Assembly (NCBI RefSeq): GCF_016093545.1
Contig: NZ_JADKYX010000016.1
Location: 62,001-126,000, forward strand
Direction of reading: 5' to 3'
Length of the DNA stretch: 64,000 bases
Source: Massilia rhizosphaerae
GTDB lineage: Bacteria; Pseudomonadota; Gammaproteobacteria; Burkholderiales; Burkholderiaceae_D
Below the pieces are notes generated by a model that worked only from the letters and a program-made list of their open reading frames with translations, had not been told where the DNA came from and did not search any database. This document shows, in pieces, positions 51,797-60,850 of the stretch. Within the stretch, counting starts at the first letter, position 1. Every line of letters starts with the position of its first letter. The translations under genes and the position numbers were made by a program.

Positions 51797-52138
51797 TTAT
51801 TTGCGGCCCAGAATGACACCCAGCAGCAGGCCGACACCGGCCGCCATGGCCACGGTGCGCCACGGGTTGTCCTTCACATAGACATCGGCCGAATGCGCCA
51901 GTTCCTTGCCCTTGACCATGGCTTGATCCTGGTACTTGCCGGCCCTGCCCAGCGCCTGGTCGAGCAGTTCCATGCCCCGTTCGCGCAGTTCGTCGGCCTT
52001 GTTGCCCGTGAGGGAAGCGGCCGCGCTCAGCAGCGACTGTGCATCCCGGACGAGTGCCTTCATGTCGCCGGACGTGTCTTTCGCGGCGCCGTTGACGGAC
52101 GATGCGCTGCCGTTGGCGCGGCTGATGGTATCTAGCAT
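51797..52138 (-). CDS. DUF883 (YqjD/ElaB) membrane-anchored protein
   Basis: 113 aa from ATG 52138. Long helical coil (DMKALVRDAQSLLSAAASLTG...ADELRERGMELLDQALGRAG) and a C-terminal segment VKDNPWRTVAMAAGVGLLLGVILGRK with the family NPW signature. YqjD/ElaB bind ribosomes via the N-terminus and tether them to the membrane in stationary phase. First gene of the yqj-type operon. Confidence 0.9.
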   Translation of the reverse strand: MLDTISRANGSASSVNGAAKDTSGDMKALVRDAQSLLSAAASLTGNKADELRERGMELLDQALGRAGKYQDQAMVKGKELAHSADVYVKDNPWRTVAMAAGVGLLLGVILGRK

Positions 52139-52173
52139 GATGTGCTCCTTGTTATCGGTGGGTCGGTAAAAGT

Positions 52174-52710
52174 TCAGGCCAGCAGGTCGCGCATGTCGTC
52201 GGCGTGCTCTTCCTCGACGGCCAGGATTTCGGTCAGCATGATCTTCGTCGTCGGATCGCTGTCGCCGATGGCCTGGATCATCTGGCGGTACGATTCGATC
52301 GCCACGCGCTCGGCGATCAGGTCGGCGCGGATCATGGCCTGCACGTCGTCCGAGTCGTCGTACTCCGCGTGACTGCGCTGGGTCAGCGTGGCCGGGTTGA
52401 AGTTCGGCGAGCCGTTCAGCTGCACGATGCGTTCGGCGATGCGGTCGGCGTGGTCCTGCTCCTGCTGCGCGTGCTCGAGGAATTCGGCCTTGATGTGGCC
52501 CGTGTTCGGCCCGCAGACCGTGTAGTAGTGGCGCTTGTAGCGCAGCACGCACAGCAGCTCCGTCGCGAGCGCCGCGTTGAGCATGGCGACGACGGCCTCG
52601 CGGTCGGCCGCGTAGCCGTCCGTCACGGCGCCGTCCTCGAGATTGGCGGCGGCGCGGCGGATCTCCGCGATGTCGAAGCCGTGCGCCAGGTTGGATGCGT
52701 TCTGTTCCAT
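52174..52710 (-). CDS. ferritin-like/bacterioferritin-type protein
   Basis: 178 aa. Four-helix bundle with metal ligands in ELLCVLRYKRHYYT, HAQQEQDHADRIAERI and EEEHADDMRDLL, the E-x2-H pattern of the ferritin-like diiron centre. The family is Bfr/Dps-adjacent (DUF2383/bacterioferritin). A heme Met is not obvious. Probable iron storage or peroxide defence in this stress cluster. Confidence 0.85.
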   Translation of the reverse strand: MEQNASNLAHGFDIAEIRRAAANLEDGAVTDGYAADREAVVAMLNAALATELLCVLRYKRHYYTVCGPNTGHIKAEFLEHAQQEQDHADRIAERIVQLNGSPNFNPATLTQRSHAEYDDSDDVQAMIRADLIAERVAIESYRQMIQAIGDSDPTTKIMLTEILAVEEEHADDMRDLLA

Positions 52711-52742
52711 GAATCAGTCCTCGTTTCAGTGGGGTTCAAGCT

Positions 52743-53666
52743 TCAGCGCTGCGCCGCCCGCGGCGGGATCGTCGCGCCCGCGTTCGACAGCACGATCTCC
52801 ACGCGGCGGTTCAGCTGGCGGTTGGCGGCCGTGTCGTTCGGTGCGACCGGGAAGGCTTCGCCATAGCCGCGCATGCCGACGCGCGCGCGCGGCACGCCGA
52901 GGCTGACCAGGGCCTGGGCCACGGACGCGGCGCGCCGCTCGGACAGGTCCCGGTTGTGGGCCGCGGAGCCCGTGCTGTCGGTAAATCCTTCGACCATCAC
53001 CGTGCGGTCGGGGTTCTGCAACATGATCTCGGCCAGCTTGCGCACGTTCGCCATGCCGTTCGCGTTCAGTTCCGCGCGGTCGGTGGCGAACAGCACGTCG
53101 CCGATCGTCACGACCATGCCGCGGTCCGTCTTCTGCGCGTGCAGGTCGGCGAGCAGCGCTTCCAGGTGCGCCGCGCGGTCGGCCTGCTGGGCGGCCTGCT
53201 GCTGTGCCGCGGCGGCCTGGGCCTGCGCATCCTGCGCCTGGGCCTGCGCGTCGGCGGCTTGCGCCTGGGCGGCTTCGGCGTCGCGCTTGGCGCGGTCGGC
53301 CTCGGCCGTGCGGGCCTCCAGCTGCACGCGGTCGCGCTCGCGGCCCGCCTTGGCGATCTCGGCTTCGGCCGCCTTCGATTTCGCCATTTCCTGCGCGGTG
53401 GCGATGCGCTGCTTGGCGACGTAGGCGAGGCGGTCGATCGTGTCGAGGCTCTCGCGCTGGGCGGCGGCCTGGTTGGCGCGGTCGAGCGCGTCGCCGGCCT
53501 GCTTGAATTCGTTCGGCGCGTACGTCGCGACCTGCGGATTGTTGTTGGCCGCGACGAAATCGGCCCGCGCCTCATCCAGCGTGGGCGTCGTGGTCGGAAC
53601 GGTGCTGCACGCGGCCAGCGCGAGGGCGCCGGCGAATACGATAGCTTTCAGGAAATTCGATGTCAT
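52743..53666 (-). CDS. OmpA-family lipoprotein with DUF4398-like coiled coil
   Basis: 307 aa. Lipobox LAAC (Cys21). The N-terminal half is a DUF4398 helix (EARADFVAANNNPQVATYAP) followed by a long Ala/Gln-rich coiled coil (AQAADAQAQAQDAQAQA), then an OmpA peptidoglycan-binding domain (DVLFATDRAELN, GFTDSTGSAAHNRDLSERRA, NRRVEIVL). It likely tethers the outer membrane to cell wall. Preceded by a DUF4398 lipoprotein gene 80 bp upstream on the same strand. Confidence 0.9.
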   Translation of the reverse strand: MTSNFLKAIVFAGALALAACSTVPTTTPTLDEARADFVAANNNPQVATYAPNEFKQAGDALDRANQAAAQRESLDTIDRLAYVAKQRIATAQEMAKSKAAEAEIAKAGRERDRVQLEARTAEADRAKRDAEAAQAQAADAQAQAQDAQAQAAAAQQQAAQQADRAAHLEALLADLHAQKTDRGMVVTIGDVLFATDRAELNANGMANVRKLAEIMLQNPDRTVMVEGFTDSTGSAAHNRDLSERRAASVAQALVSLGVPRARVGMRGYGEAFPVAPNDTAANRQLNRRVEIVLSNAGATIPPRAAQR

Positions 53667-53745
53667 GATCCTTCCTTTCTGCGGTCTGGCGCCTCCTTGT
53701 GGGTGGCGCGGTTCTTATCGTCGGATGAGGCGGCGATGCTGCCCT

Positions 53746-54138
53746 TTAATGCTGGTCGGAATTGGCGCGGTCCACTTCCTGGCGCAGCACGCGCAAGTCT
53801 TCGTTGAGCGCGTCGGCCGCGGCCGAGGCCTTGGCCGAATTGGCCTTGCTCTGCGCCAGCTTGGCGTCGGCCTGGGCCTGGATCGCGAGCTCGCGCGCCG
53901 TCTTGTAATCCTTCGCGGCCAGTGCCTGGTTGGCGCGCATCATCTTGTCGCGCGCGGCGTTGATCTCGGCCGGCGCCAGCTCGGGCGCACCGGCCGACAC
54001 GGCGTTCTCGACGGCATTGTGCGAAACCGCGACGGCAGCCGTGGCCGGAGTCTTCTCCGGGCTGGCGCACGCGGCCAGCGAAAGTACTGCGGCGGCTGCG
54101 CCGACCCGCATCAGCAGGTTCATCGATTTCGTATCCAT
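53746..54138 (-). CDS. DUF4398 lipoprotein
   Basis: 130 aa from ATG 54138 with CAGGAGT upstream. Lipobox LAAC. The body (INAARDKMMRANQALAAKDYKTARELAIQAQADAKLA) is the DUF4398 helix also present at the N-terminus of the following OmpA-type protein, so the two are probably paralogous or cooperate. A TATAAC hexamer 36 nt upstream is a likely -10. Confidence 0.85.
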   Translation of the reverse strand: MDTKSMNLLMRVGAAAAVLSLAACASPEKTPATAAVAVSHNAVENAVSAGAPELAPAEINAARDKMMRANQALAAKDYKTARELAIQAQADAKLAQSKANSAKASAAADALNEDLRVLRQEVDRANSDQH

Positions 54139-54316
54139 CTTGGGACTCCTGTTTTTGAATAGTGTTGGTAACGTTATAACCCTCCAGCCCGCCGAGATCG
54201 GTTCGCTGGCGCACATAGACGCCGCCCCGGGCCCTCTACGGCCGGGTCACGGTGCGGCACCGCACATTGACGTGCAGACCTTTACGATAACCTGCATTCA
54301 ACCTAGGAGGAAGGCC

Positions 54317-56368
54317 ATGACTGCCCAACAGCCCACGCACGGCGCGCACCTGCCGCGCCCGATGAAAATCACGCTCGGCATCGTCGGCGTGCTGGTCGCG
54401 ATCCCCGTCATCGCCATCGTCATCCTGCTCACGTTCGACTGGAACCGCATCAAGCCCTGGCTCGACGACAAGGTCAGCGACGCCATCGAGCGCCCGTTCG
54501 CCATCCGCGGCAACCTCGCGGTGCATTGGGAACAGCCGTCGAAAAGCATACCGAAAGGCCAGCGCACGTGGCGCGACTACATCCCGTGGCCGCACCTGTA
54601 CGCGGACGACGTCCACGTCGGCAACCCGGCCGGACTGCCCCAGCGCGACATGGCGAGCGTGCGCCGGTTCTCGTTCTCGCTCGATCCGTTCGGCCTGCTG
54701 ACCCACACCATCCACGTGCCCGTGCTGCGCTTCGACGGCCCGCAGGCCGAACTGCTGCGCACGGACGCCACGCACTACAACTGGGTCTACAAGCCCGAGG
54801 AAAAGAAATCGAAGTGGACGCTCGACCTCGAGCGCGTCGTGCTGAACAAGGGCACGATCCGCGTCATCGACGCCGTCACCAAGGCCGACGTCACGGCCGA
54901 CATCGACACGATCGCGAACGACCCGACCTATGGCATCGCCTGGACCTTGCGCGGCGAGTACAACGGCGCGCCCGTGGGCGGCGGCGGCAAGGCGGGCGCC
55001 GTGCTGTCGCTGCGCAACCAGGACGAGCCCTTCCCCGTCCAGGCCGACGTGCATTCGGCCAATACGCGCATCGCCGTCGAAGGAACGGTCACGCGTCCGG
55101 CCCACCTGGCCGGCATCGACCTCAAGCTCACCCTGGCGGCGCCGTCGATGGCGCGGCTGTACCCGTTCACGGGCGTGCTGCTGCCGGAAACGCCCGCGTT
55201 CTCGACCGACGGCCACCTGACGGGCCAGCTGGGCAAGGGAAACAGCCGCTGGGTCTACGACAAATTCAAGGGCAAGGTCGGCGAGTCCGACATCGCGGGG
55301 CACCTCGAATTCACGACGGGCAAGCCGCGCAACAAGCTGACCGGCAACGTCGTCTCGCACCAGCTGCGCTTTGCCGACCTCGGTCCGCTGATCGGCGCCG
55401 ACTCCAACGCCAGCAAGCGGGCGCGCGGCGTCGCGGCGGTGCAGCCGGAAGGCAAGGCGCTCCCCGTCGAGAAATTCCATACGGAGCGCTGGAAGGTGCT
55501 GGACGCCGACGTGCGCTTCACGGCCGACCGCATCGTCAAGGACAAGGACCTGCCGATCAGCAAGCTGCAAAGCCACCTCGTGATGAACGACGGCGTGCTC
55601 ACGCTGCAGCCTCTCGATTTCGCCATGGCCGGCGGCAACGTCAACTCGAACATCAAGCTCGACGGCAGCAACGCGAACGAGCCGATCAAGGCCACGGCCG
55701 ACGTGAAGGCCCACGAGATCCATATCAAGGAATTGTTCCCGCAGATCGAAAAGATGCAGGCGACGGTCGGCTCGATCTACGGCGAGGCGAAGCTGACCGC
55801 GACGGGCGATTCCGTCGGCGCCATGCTGGCCAACTCGAACGGCGAAGTAAAAGGCCTCATCAGCCAGGGCGTCGTCAGCAAGCTGCTGCTGGAAGAAGCG
55901 GGGCTGAACGTCGGCAACGTCATCATCACGAAGCTGTTCGGCGACAAGCAAGTCCAGCTGAACTGCCTCGCCGCCGACCTCGGCGTGAAGGACGGCGTGG
56001 CGCAGACCCGCACCTTCGTGCTCGACACGGACGACGCGATCGTCGACATCAACGGCTGGGTCAATATGTCGACCGAGCGGCTGGACCTGCGCATCAAGCC
56101 GGAAACGAAGGGGCTGCGCATCTTTACGTTGCGCACGCCGTTCTACGTGCGCGGCACGTTCAAGCATCCGGACCTGTCGCTCGACAAGAAAGTGCTGGCG
56201 CTGAAAGGCGGCGCGGCGGCCGCGCTGGCCGTGATCGCGGCACCGGCCGCGGCCCTGCTGCCGCTGATCAACACCGGCCCCGGCAAGGACAGCCCGTGCA
56301 ACGCCCTGCTGGCCCAGGCGGGCGCGAAACCGGTGGCGCCGCCGCCGGGCAAAAGCGCAAAGCGCTGA
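54317..56368 (+). CDS. AsmA-family protein
   Basis: 683 aa. Start with AGGAGGAAGG upstream. N-terminal helix anchor (ITLGIVGVLVAIPVIAIVILL) then the AsmA repeating beta-groove architecture, with a conserved DIEVHGN-like strand and the C-terminal AsmA_2 region. AsmA-like proteins bridge phospholipid transport between membranes. Divergent from the DUF4398 gene. Confidence 0.9.
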   Translation: MTAQQPTHGAHLPRPMKITLGIVGVLVAIPVIAIVILLTFDWNRIKPWLDDKVSDAIERPFAIRGNLAVHWEQPSKSIPKGQRTWRDYIPWPHLYADDVHVGNPAGLPQRDMASVRRFSFSLDPFGLLTHTIHVPVLRFDGPQAELLRTDATHYNWVYKPEEKKSKWTLDLERVVLNKGTIRVIDAVTKADVTADIDTIANDPTYGIAWTLRGEYNGAPVGGGGKAGAVLSLRNQDEPFPVQADVHSANTRIAVEGTVTRPAHLAGIDLKLTLAAPSMARLYPFTGVLLPETPAFSTDGHLTGQLGKGNSRWVYDKFKGKVGESDIAGHLEFTTGKPRNKLTGNVVSHQLRFADLGPLIGADSNASKRARGVAAVQPEGKALPVEKFHTERWKVLDADVRFTADRIVKDKDLPISKLQSHLVMNDGVLTLQPLDFAMAGGNVNSNIKLDGSNANEPIKATADVKAHEIHIKELFPQIEKMQATVGSIYGEAKLTATGDSVGAMLANSNGEVKGLISQGVVSKLLLEEAGLNVGNVIITKLFGDKQVQLNCLAADLGVKDGVAQTRTFVLDTDDAIVDINGWVNMSTERLDLRIKPETKGLRIFTLRTPFYVRGTFKHPDLSLDKKVLALKGGAAAALAVIAAPAAALLPLINTGPGKDSPCNALLAQAGAKPVAPPPGKSAKR

Positions 56369-56543
56369 GGCCGGCACAGTGTTATTTGTCGTACAGAGCG
56401 CTATGCGATCGACATGTAATCTGAAGTCATGGTAAGGCCGGTGGCGTTCCCGGACGAGATCGACGCCGACACAGCGTGAGGGGCGTGAGACCGGTCTGAC
56501 ATGAGCGGCGCCTCGAGTAAGCAACCCACCTAAGGAGATCATC

Positions 56544-56765
56544 ATGAAAACCATCAAGCAGATCATCGTGACCGCATCGCTGGCAACCGTGGCCCTGGGC
56601 CTCTCCGGCTGCGCCGGCATGTCGACGCAAGACCGTAACACCGCCATCGGCGCCGGCGCCGGCGCCGTGCTCGGCGGCGCGCTGACGGGCGGCAGCGCGG
56701 CCGGCACGGTCGGCGGCGCTGCCGTGGGCGGCGTGATCGGCAACCAGGTCAAGTCGACGCACTGA
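56544..56765 (+). CDS. OsmB-like glycine-zipper lipoprotein
   Basis: 73 aa. Lipobox LSGC (Cys23) then a glycine zipper (AIGAGAGAVLGGALTGGSAAGTVGGAAVGG). Matches osmotically induced OsmB-type lipoproteins. SD AAGGAG. Followed by a strong terminator. Confidence 0.88.
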   Translation: MKTIKQIIVTASLATVALGLSGCAGMSTQDRNTAIGAGAGAVLGGALTGGSAAGTVGGAAVGGVIGNQVKSTH

Positions 56766-56787
56766 GCGCGCTTGGCTCGCATCAACG

Positions 56788-56813
56788 ACGCCCCGCATGC
56801 CGGGGCGTTTTTT
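56788..56813 (+). terminator. intrinsic terminator after OsmB-like gene
   Basis: ACGCCCCG-catgc-CGGGGCGT followed by TTTTT. Confidence 0.9.
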
Positions 56814-56833
56814 CGGCGTCCGCGACCTGCGCG

Positions 56834-57565
56834 TCAGACGAGCTCCGGCGCCCCCACGCCCGCCCCGGCCTCGCGCACGATCTCGTAGCAGGTGCACGCC
56901 GCGGCGGCCAGGCCTTCCGGATCGAGTATCTCGATATTGCCCCGGCTGTAGTTGATGAGCCCCTGCTGCTGCAACGCGCTGGCGGCCTTGGTGACGCCCA
57001 CGCGGCGCACGCCCAGCGCGTGGGCGAGGAATTCGTGGGTCAGGTGGAATTTTTCGGATTGCAGGCGGTCGCGCGTGATGAGCAGCGAGCGCGCCAGCCG
57101 CGCTTCCAGCACGTGGTAGCGGCTGCACACGGCGATCTGGATGGCCTGGGCCAGCAGCGAATCGGTATAGCGGTACAGCACGCGCTGCAGCGCCGGATTG
57201 CGGGCGAATTCGGCGCGCAGGCGGTCGGCCTCGATGCGGCTCGCGCTGCCGGCACGCTGGACGACGGCACGCACCTGGGTCGTGTCATGGCCGAGGGCCA
57301 CGGTGGCGCCGAGCATGCCTTCGCGCCCGATCAGGCCGACTTCGAGCGTCATGCGGCCTTCGGCCACGGCCATGAGGGAGATCAGGCAATCGTGCGGAAA
57401 ATAGATGTGGCGGAGGGTGTCGCCGGGTTCGCACAGGACCGCGCCGACGTCCACCCTGACCTGGTCGAGCGCCGGCAGCATCCGGGCCAGTTCCTGCGGC
57501 GGCAGCGCGGCCAGCAGCAGGTTGGCGTTGTGCTCGGCGACCAGGGGTGGAGCGGCTGAATTCAT
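56834..57565 (-). CDS. Crp/Fnr-family transcriptional regulator
   Basis: 243 aa from ATG 57565 with GAGGG upstream. cNMP-like beta-roll (CEPGDTLRHIYFPHDCLISLMAV; GREGMLG) without the Cys set of FNR and without the full cAMP-contact RxS motif. C-terminal winged helix (FLAHALGVRRVGVTKAASALQQQGLI). Members of this branch respond to oxygen, redox or stress signals; effector here unknown. Convergent with the glycine-zipper cluster. Confidence 0.88.
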   Translation of the reverse strand: MNSAAPPLVAEHNANLLLAALPPQELARMLPALDQVRVDVGAVLCEPGDTLRHIYFPHDCLISLMAVAEGRMTLEVGLIGREGMLGATVALGHDTTQVRAVVQRAGSASRIEADRLRAEFARNPALQRVLYRYTDSLLAQAIQIAVCSRYHVLEARLARSLLITRDRLQSEKFHLTHEFLAHALGVRRVGVTKAASALQQQGLINYSRGNIEILDPEGLAAAACTCYEIVREAGAGVGAPELV

Positions 57566-57806
57566 CGGACCCTCGCGGTTGGACTTCATCGGTTCACACG
57601 GTGGCTGAGGTTCGAAAACGAAACAGCGGTATTTACACCGTCCGGAAACATTTGCAAACAACTTTCGGTCAGCCTAACGGCCACGCCAGGGCAAGTATGT
57701 ACGGTGACGCACGGAACGTGGTGTTGTTGCCAGGGACAATGGAAACGTACCGGACTCAGGGGCTTGCGGCCCCGCAGCGTCCCCACAGACACCGGAAAGG
57801 ATAGCC

Positions 57807-58568
57807 ATGGACACCCATCCCAACCCGCCCGCACGGGCCAGGCAACACCCCCTCCTGATCGTCGCCGCCATCGCGGTGATCCTGTTCTGCGCCATCGGCA
57901 CGGCGGCCATCATGGGCTGGCTGCCGTCGTCGACCGGCGGCAACCGCGGCCACTTGAGCGACGCCGACCGCGCCGCCCTGTCGGCCGGCCTGCAACAGCC
58001 GGGCCAGCCGGGCTACGCGGCAGCGCCCGCGCCGCTCGCGAGCCAGCCGCAGCCGGCGCCGGGCGTTGCCCAGCCGTATACGGCGCCGGGCGCCGCGTAC
58101 GGCGCCAGCGGCAGCCAGGGCTCCACCGCGTCCGGCTACGCCCCTGCCCCGCAGTACGCGCCGGCCGAACCGGTGCCGGCGCACAGGTCGCATCAATCGA
58201 CCCGGGTCGCGTCGAACGACACGCACAGCAACTGGTGCGGCAATTGCGGCAACATCGAATCGATCCGCCAGATCAAGACGCGCGCCCAGGGCAGCGGCGT
58301 GGGCGCGGCCGGCGGCGCCATCCTCGGCGGCCTGCTCGGCAACCAGCTGGGCGGCGGCCACGGGCGGCAACTGGCCACCGTCGCGGGCGCGGTGGGCGGC
58401 GCCGTCGTCGGCAACCAGGTCGAGGGCAATATGAAGGCCGACGTCAGCTACGAGATCCGCGTCCGCCTGGACGACGGCAGCCTGCGCACCTTCCACCAGC
58501 ACAGCGTGCCGCCGTGGCGCACGGGCGACCGCGTGCGCATCGTCAAGGGCGCGCTGCATTCCGCCTGA
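57807..58568 (+). CDS. glycine-zipper 2TM protein with N-terminal anchor
   Basis: 253 aa. An N-terminal TM helix (LLIVAAIAVILFCAIGTAAIM) replaces a lipobox; an Ala/Pro/Gln-rich linker follows; CGNCGN near residue 146, then two glycine zippers (GVGAAGGAILGGLLGNQLGGG; AGAVGGAVVGNQVEG) and an SH3-like tail (IRVRLDDGSLRTFHQ). Related to the SlyB-type lipoprotein at 50227. Followed by a terminator. Confidence 0.88.
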   Translation: MDTHPNPPARARQHPLLIVAAIAVILFCAIGTAAIMGWLPSSTGGNRGHLSDADRAALSAGLQQPGQPGYAAAPAPLASQPQPAPGVAQPYTAPGAAYGASGSQGSTASGYAPAPQYAPAEPVPAHRSHQSTRVASNDTHSNWCGNCGNIESIRQIKTRAQGSGVGAAGGAILGGLLGNQLGGGHGRQLATVAGAVGGAVVGNQVEGNMKADVSYEIRVRLDDGSLRTFHQHSVPPWRTGDRVRIVKGALHSA

Positions 58569-58590
58569 ATCGCAATGCGTTTGTAACGAG

Positions 58591-58618
58591 ACCGGGGCCG
58601 CAGCCCCGGTTTTGTTTT
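58591..58618 (+). terminator. intrinsic terminator after glycine-zipper gene
   Basis: ACCGGGGC-cgca-GCCCCGGT followed by TTTGTTTT. Confidence 0.85.
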
Positions 58619-58831
58619 GCGCCGCCGCGTGCTATGTTGAATACGGGCGCGGCCGCGCTTCGTTCCCATGCGCAAAGCATGAATGTCATGCTGCGCGCAT
58701 CGCGCCGCACCTTGTACGATCGCTCACTAAGTTTTCTTTTTCGCAATGTGCGCCAGCGCACGGAGCAGTTTGCCTGCGCACATAAGAATCGGCTTCATAC
58801 GGCAGAGAACACTCAAGCGAAAGGACGCAAG

Positions 58832-59056
58832 ATGAACAGCCTGGCATGGATCGGCATCATTCTTTGGGGACTTCTGCTGACGGGCTTCGGCCTGGCCAGC
58901 GCGGGCGCGGCGCCGCAGGGGGCGGACATGGCGGCCCAGGACGTGTTTTTCCTGATCACGGGCGGGCTGTTGACGTGCCTGATCGGCTTTCTGGGCCTGG
59001 TCGGCTTCATGGGGTGGATCCCGGGCCTGCACAAGGAACAAAAAGGCGCGACGTAA
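58832..59056 (+). CDS. small two-helix membrane protein (74 aa)
   Basis: Start ATG 58832 with AAAGGAC upstream. Two hydrophobic segments (WIGIILWGLLLTGFGLASAG; VFFLITGGLLTCLIGFLGLVGFMGW). No family recognised. In a run of small stress-associated membrane proteins. Confidence 0.7.
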   Translation: MNSLAWIGIILWGLLLTGFGLASAGAAPQGADMAAQDVFFLITGGLLTCLIGFLGLVGFMGWIPGLHKEQKGAT

Positions 59057-59166
59057 TGCGCCGTAGAGATGCGCGCTAATGTACGGCATCGTACGGAGTG
59101 CAGGGCTTGTTGGTTCGATACTGGAAACGCGGCGCCCCGATTGCCGTCAACCATGAGGACACTATC

Positions 59167-59313
59167 ATGCTCTACACAATTGCCGTCATACTCATCATTC
59201 TGTGGCTGCTCGGTCTGGTAACCTCCTACACCGTCGGCGGGTTCATCCATATCCTGCTCGTCGTCGCCGTGATCATGATCCTGGTCCGCCTGATCAGTGG
59301 CCGAGGCATATAG
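59167..59313 (+). CDS. lmo0937-family small membrane protein (48 aa)
   Basis: Two helices (IAVILIILWLLGLVTSYTVGG and IHILLVVAVIMILVRLISGRG). Small proteins of this type (DUF5670) are common next to BON and CsbD stress genes; function unknown. SD AGGAC 6 nt before ATG. Confidence 0.85.
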   Translation: MLYTIAVILIILWLLGLVTSYTVGGFIHILLVVAVIMILVRLISGRGI

Positions 59314-59441
59314 CATCATCACCGAGGCACGCACCGGCGTGCCGATCCGCAGTCTTCCGCGGACCTGACCGATCCGTTTCGCGGTCGTGCCCACTGCCAC
59401 GGGTGCGACTACGAAACGGATATTTTTTGAAGGAGTCCACC

Positions 59442-60113
59442 ATGAAAACAACCCTGATCCGTTCGACCCTGTGCGCCACCGCCTTCGCCGTGGCCGCCAC
59501 CGGCTGCGCCGACATGAACCAGACCCAGCGCGGCACCGCCACCGGCGCCGGCATCGGCGCGGGCCTGGGCGCAATCCTCGGCGCGTCGACGGGCGGCGGC
59601 GGTTCCGGCCGGGCCACGCGCGGCGCGATCCTGGGCGCGGCGGCGGGCGCCGTCGCCGGCAACGTCTGGTCGCGCCACATGGAACAGCAGCGCCAGGCGA
59701 TGGAACAGGCCACGCGCGGCACGGGCGTCCAGGTGTCGCAGACGGCCGACAACCGCCTCAAGCTCGAGATCCCGAGCGACGTCTCGTTCGACACCAACCG
59801 CTCCGACATCAAGCCGAATTTCCGCCCCATCCTCGACCGCTTCGCCCAGACGCTGAACGAGAATCCGGCCACCAACGTGACGATCATCGGCCACACGGAC
59901 AACACCGGCGGCGACGCGATCAACCAGCCGCTGTCGCTGGACCGCGCCGCCCACACGCGCGACTACCTGGCGGCGCGCGGCGTGAATCCGGCCCGCATCA
60001 CGGTCGAAGGCCGCGCCGCGCGCGAGCCGATCGCCTCCAACGACGACCCGGCGGGCCGCGCGCGCAACCGCCGCGTCGAGATCTTCGTCAGCGAACCGGC
60101 CCGCCAGGGCTGA
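59442..60113 (+). CDS. OmpA-domain lipoprotein with glycine zipper
   Basis: 223 aa. SD AAGGAG. Lipobox ATGC (Cys22) then a YiaD-type glycine zipper (GTATGAGIGAGLGAILGAST; GAILGAAAGAVAGN), linker, and an OmpA peptidoglycan domain (SDVSFDTNRSDIKPNF, GHTDNTGGD, NRRVEIFV). Matches the YiaD family linking outer membrane to peptidoglycan. Confidence 0.92.
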   Translation: MKTTLIRSTLCATAFAVAATGCADMNQTQRGTATGAGIGAGLGAILGASTGGGGSGRATRGAILGAAAGAVAGNVWSRHMEQQRQAMEQATRGTGVQVSQTADNRLKLEIPSDVSFDTNRSDIKPNFRPILDRFAQTLNENPATNVTIIGHTDNTGGDAINQPLSLDRAAHTRDYLAARGVNPARITVEGRAAREPIASNDDPAGRARNRRVEIFVSEPARQG

Positions 60114-60191
60114 GTAGCCGGGCGCGCGGGCGCGCGCCGGCGTGGGCGACGCACGGTGTATCCTCGGACAAGGCCAACCACAGGAGATGCC

Positions 60192-60788
60192 ATGTCCAGC
60201 GACACCGTGCGCATCGTCCGCGAGGAAATCCTCTCGGACCACTTTCTGCCCCTGAAAAACGTCACCTATGCGCAGCGCCGCCATGACGGCGACCTGCAGG
60301 TTCAATCGCACGAGGTCTACGACAACGCGGACGGCGCCGCCGTGCTGCTGTACAACCGCGCGCACCGCTCCGTCGTGCTGACCCGCCAGTTCCGCGTCGG
60401 CGCCCGGCTCGCGGGCCACGACGGCTTCCTGCTCGAAGCGGCGGCCGGCATGCTGGACGGCACCGATCCGGCCACGCGCGCGCTGGCCGAGGCGCGCGAG
60501 GAAACCGGCTACGACGTCGACCGCGTGCAGAGCGCGCTGCAACTGTACGTCAGCCCGGCCTCGACGACGGAACGCGTCCATTTGTTCGTCGCGGAGTATG
60601 ATCATGAACGGCGCTGCGGCGACGGCGGCGGCAAGCGCGAGGAAGGCGAAGACATCGAGGTCGTGGAACTGGATTTCGACGACGCCCTCGCCATGATCGA
60701 AACGGGCGACATCGTCGACGCCAAGACCGTGCTGCTGCTGATGCACCTGGAGCGCAAGGTGCTGGGGCGGCACGGCGAGGCATCGTGA
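60192..60788 (+). CDS. nudK: NUDIX hydrolase, GDP-mannose pyrophosphatase type
   Basis: 198 aa. The N-terminal NudK block (VYDNADGAAVLLYN; RQFRVGARLAGHDGFLLEAAAGMLDG) and Nudix box (D-P-A-T-R...E-x-R-E-E-T-G-Y) agree with NudK; the first acidic position of the box is Asp where Glu is usual. C-terminal LYVSPASTTERVHLFVAEYD matches the MSPGGVTE-type segment. Probably hydrolyses GDP-mannose or ADP-sugars. ATG 60192 follows AGGAGATG. Confidence 0.88.
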   Translation: MSSDTVRIVREEILSDHFLPLKNVTYAQRRHDGDLQVQSHEVYDNADGAAVLLYNRAHRSVVLTRQFRVGARLAGHDGFLLEAAAGMLDGTDPATRALAEAREETGYDVDRVQSALQLYVSPASTTERVHLFVAEYDHERRCGDGGGKREEGEDIEVVELDFDDALAMIETGDIVDAKTVLLLMHLERKVLGRHGEAS

Positions 60789-60850
60789 TTCGCCTTCGCT
60801 TTCGCCTTTGCCGGTCCGCCGCGACCCTGCTTGAAAAGGAAACCATCACG

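Noticed and set aside
54236..56785. 849-codon minus-strand frame opposite AsmA
   Set aside because: Mirror-frame composition; AsmA on the plus strand has SD, anchor helix and family pattern.
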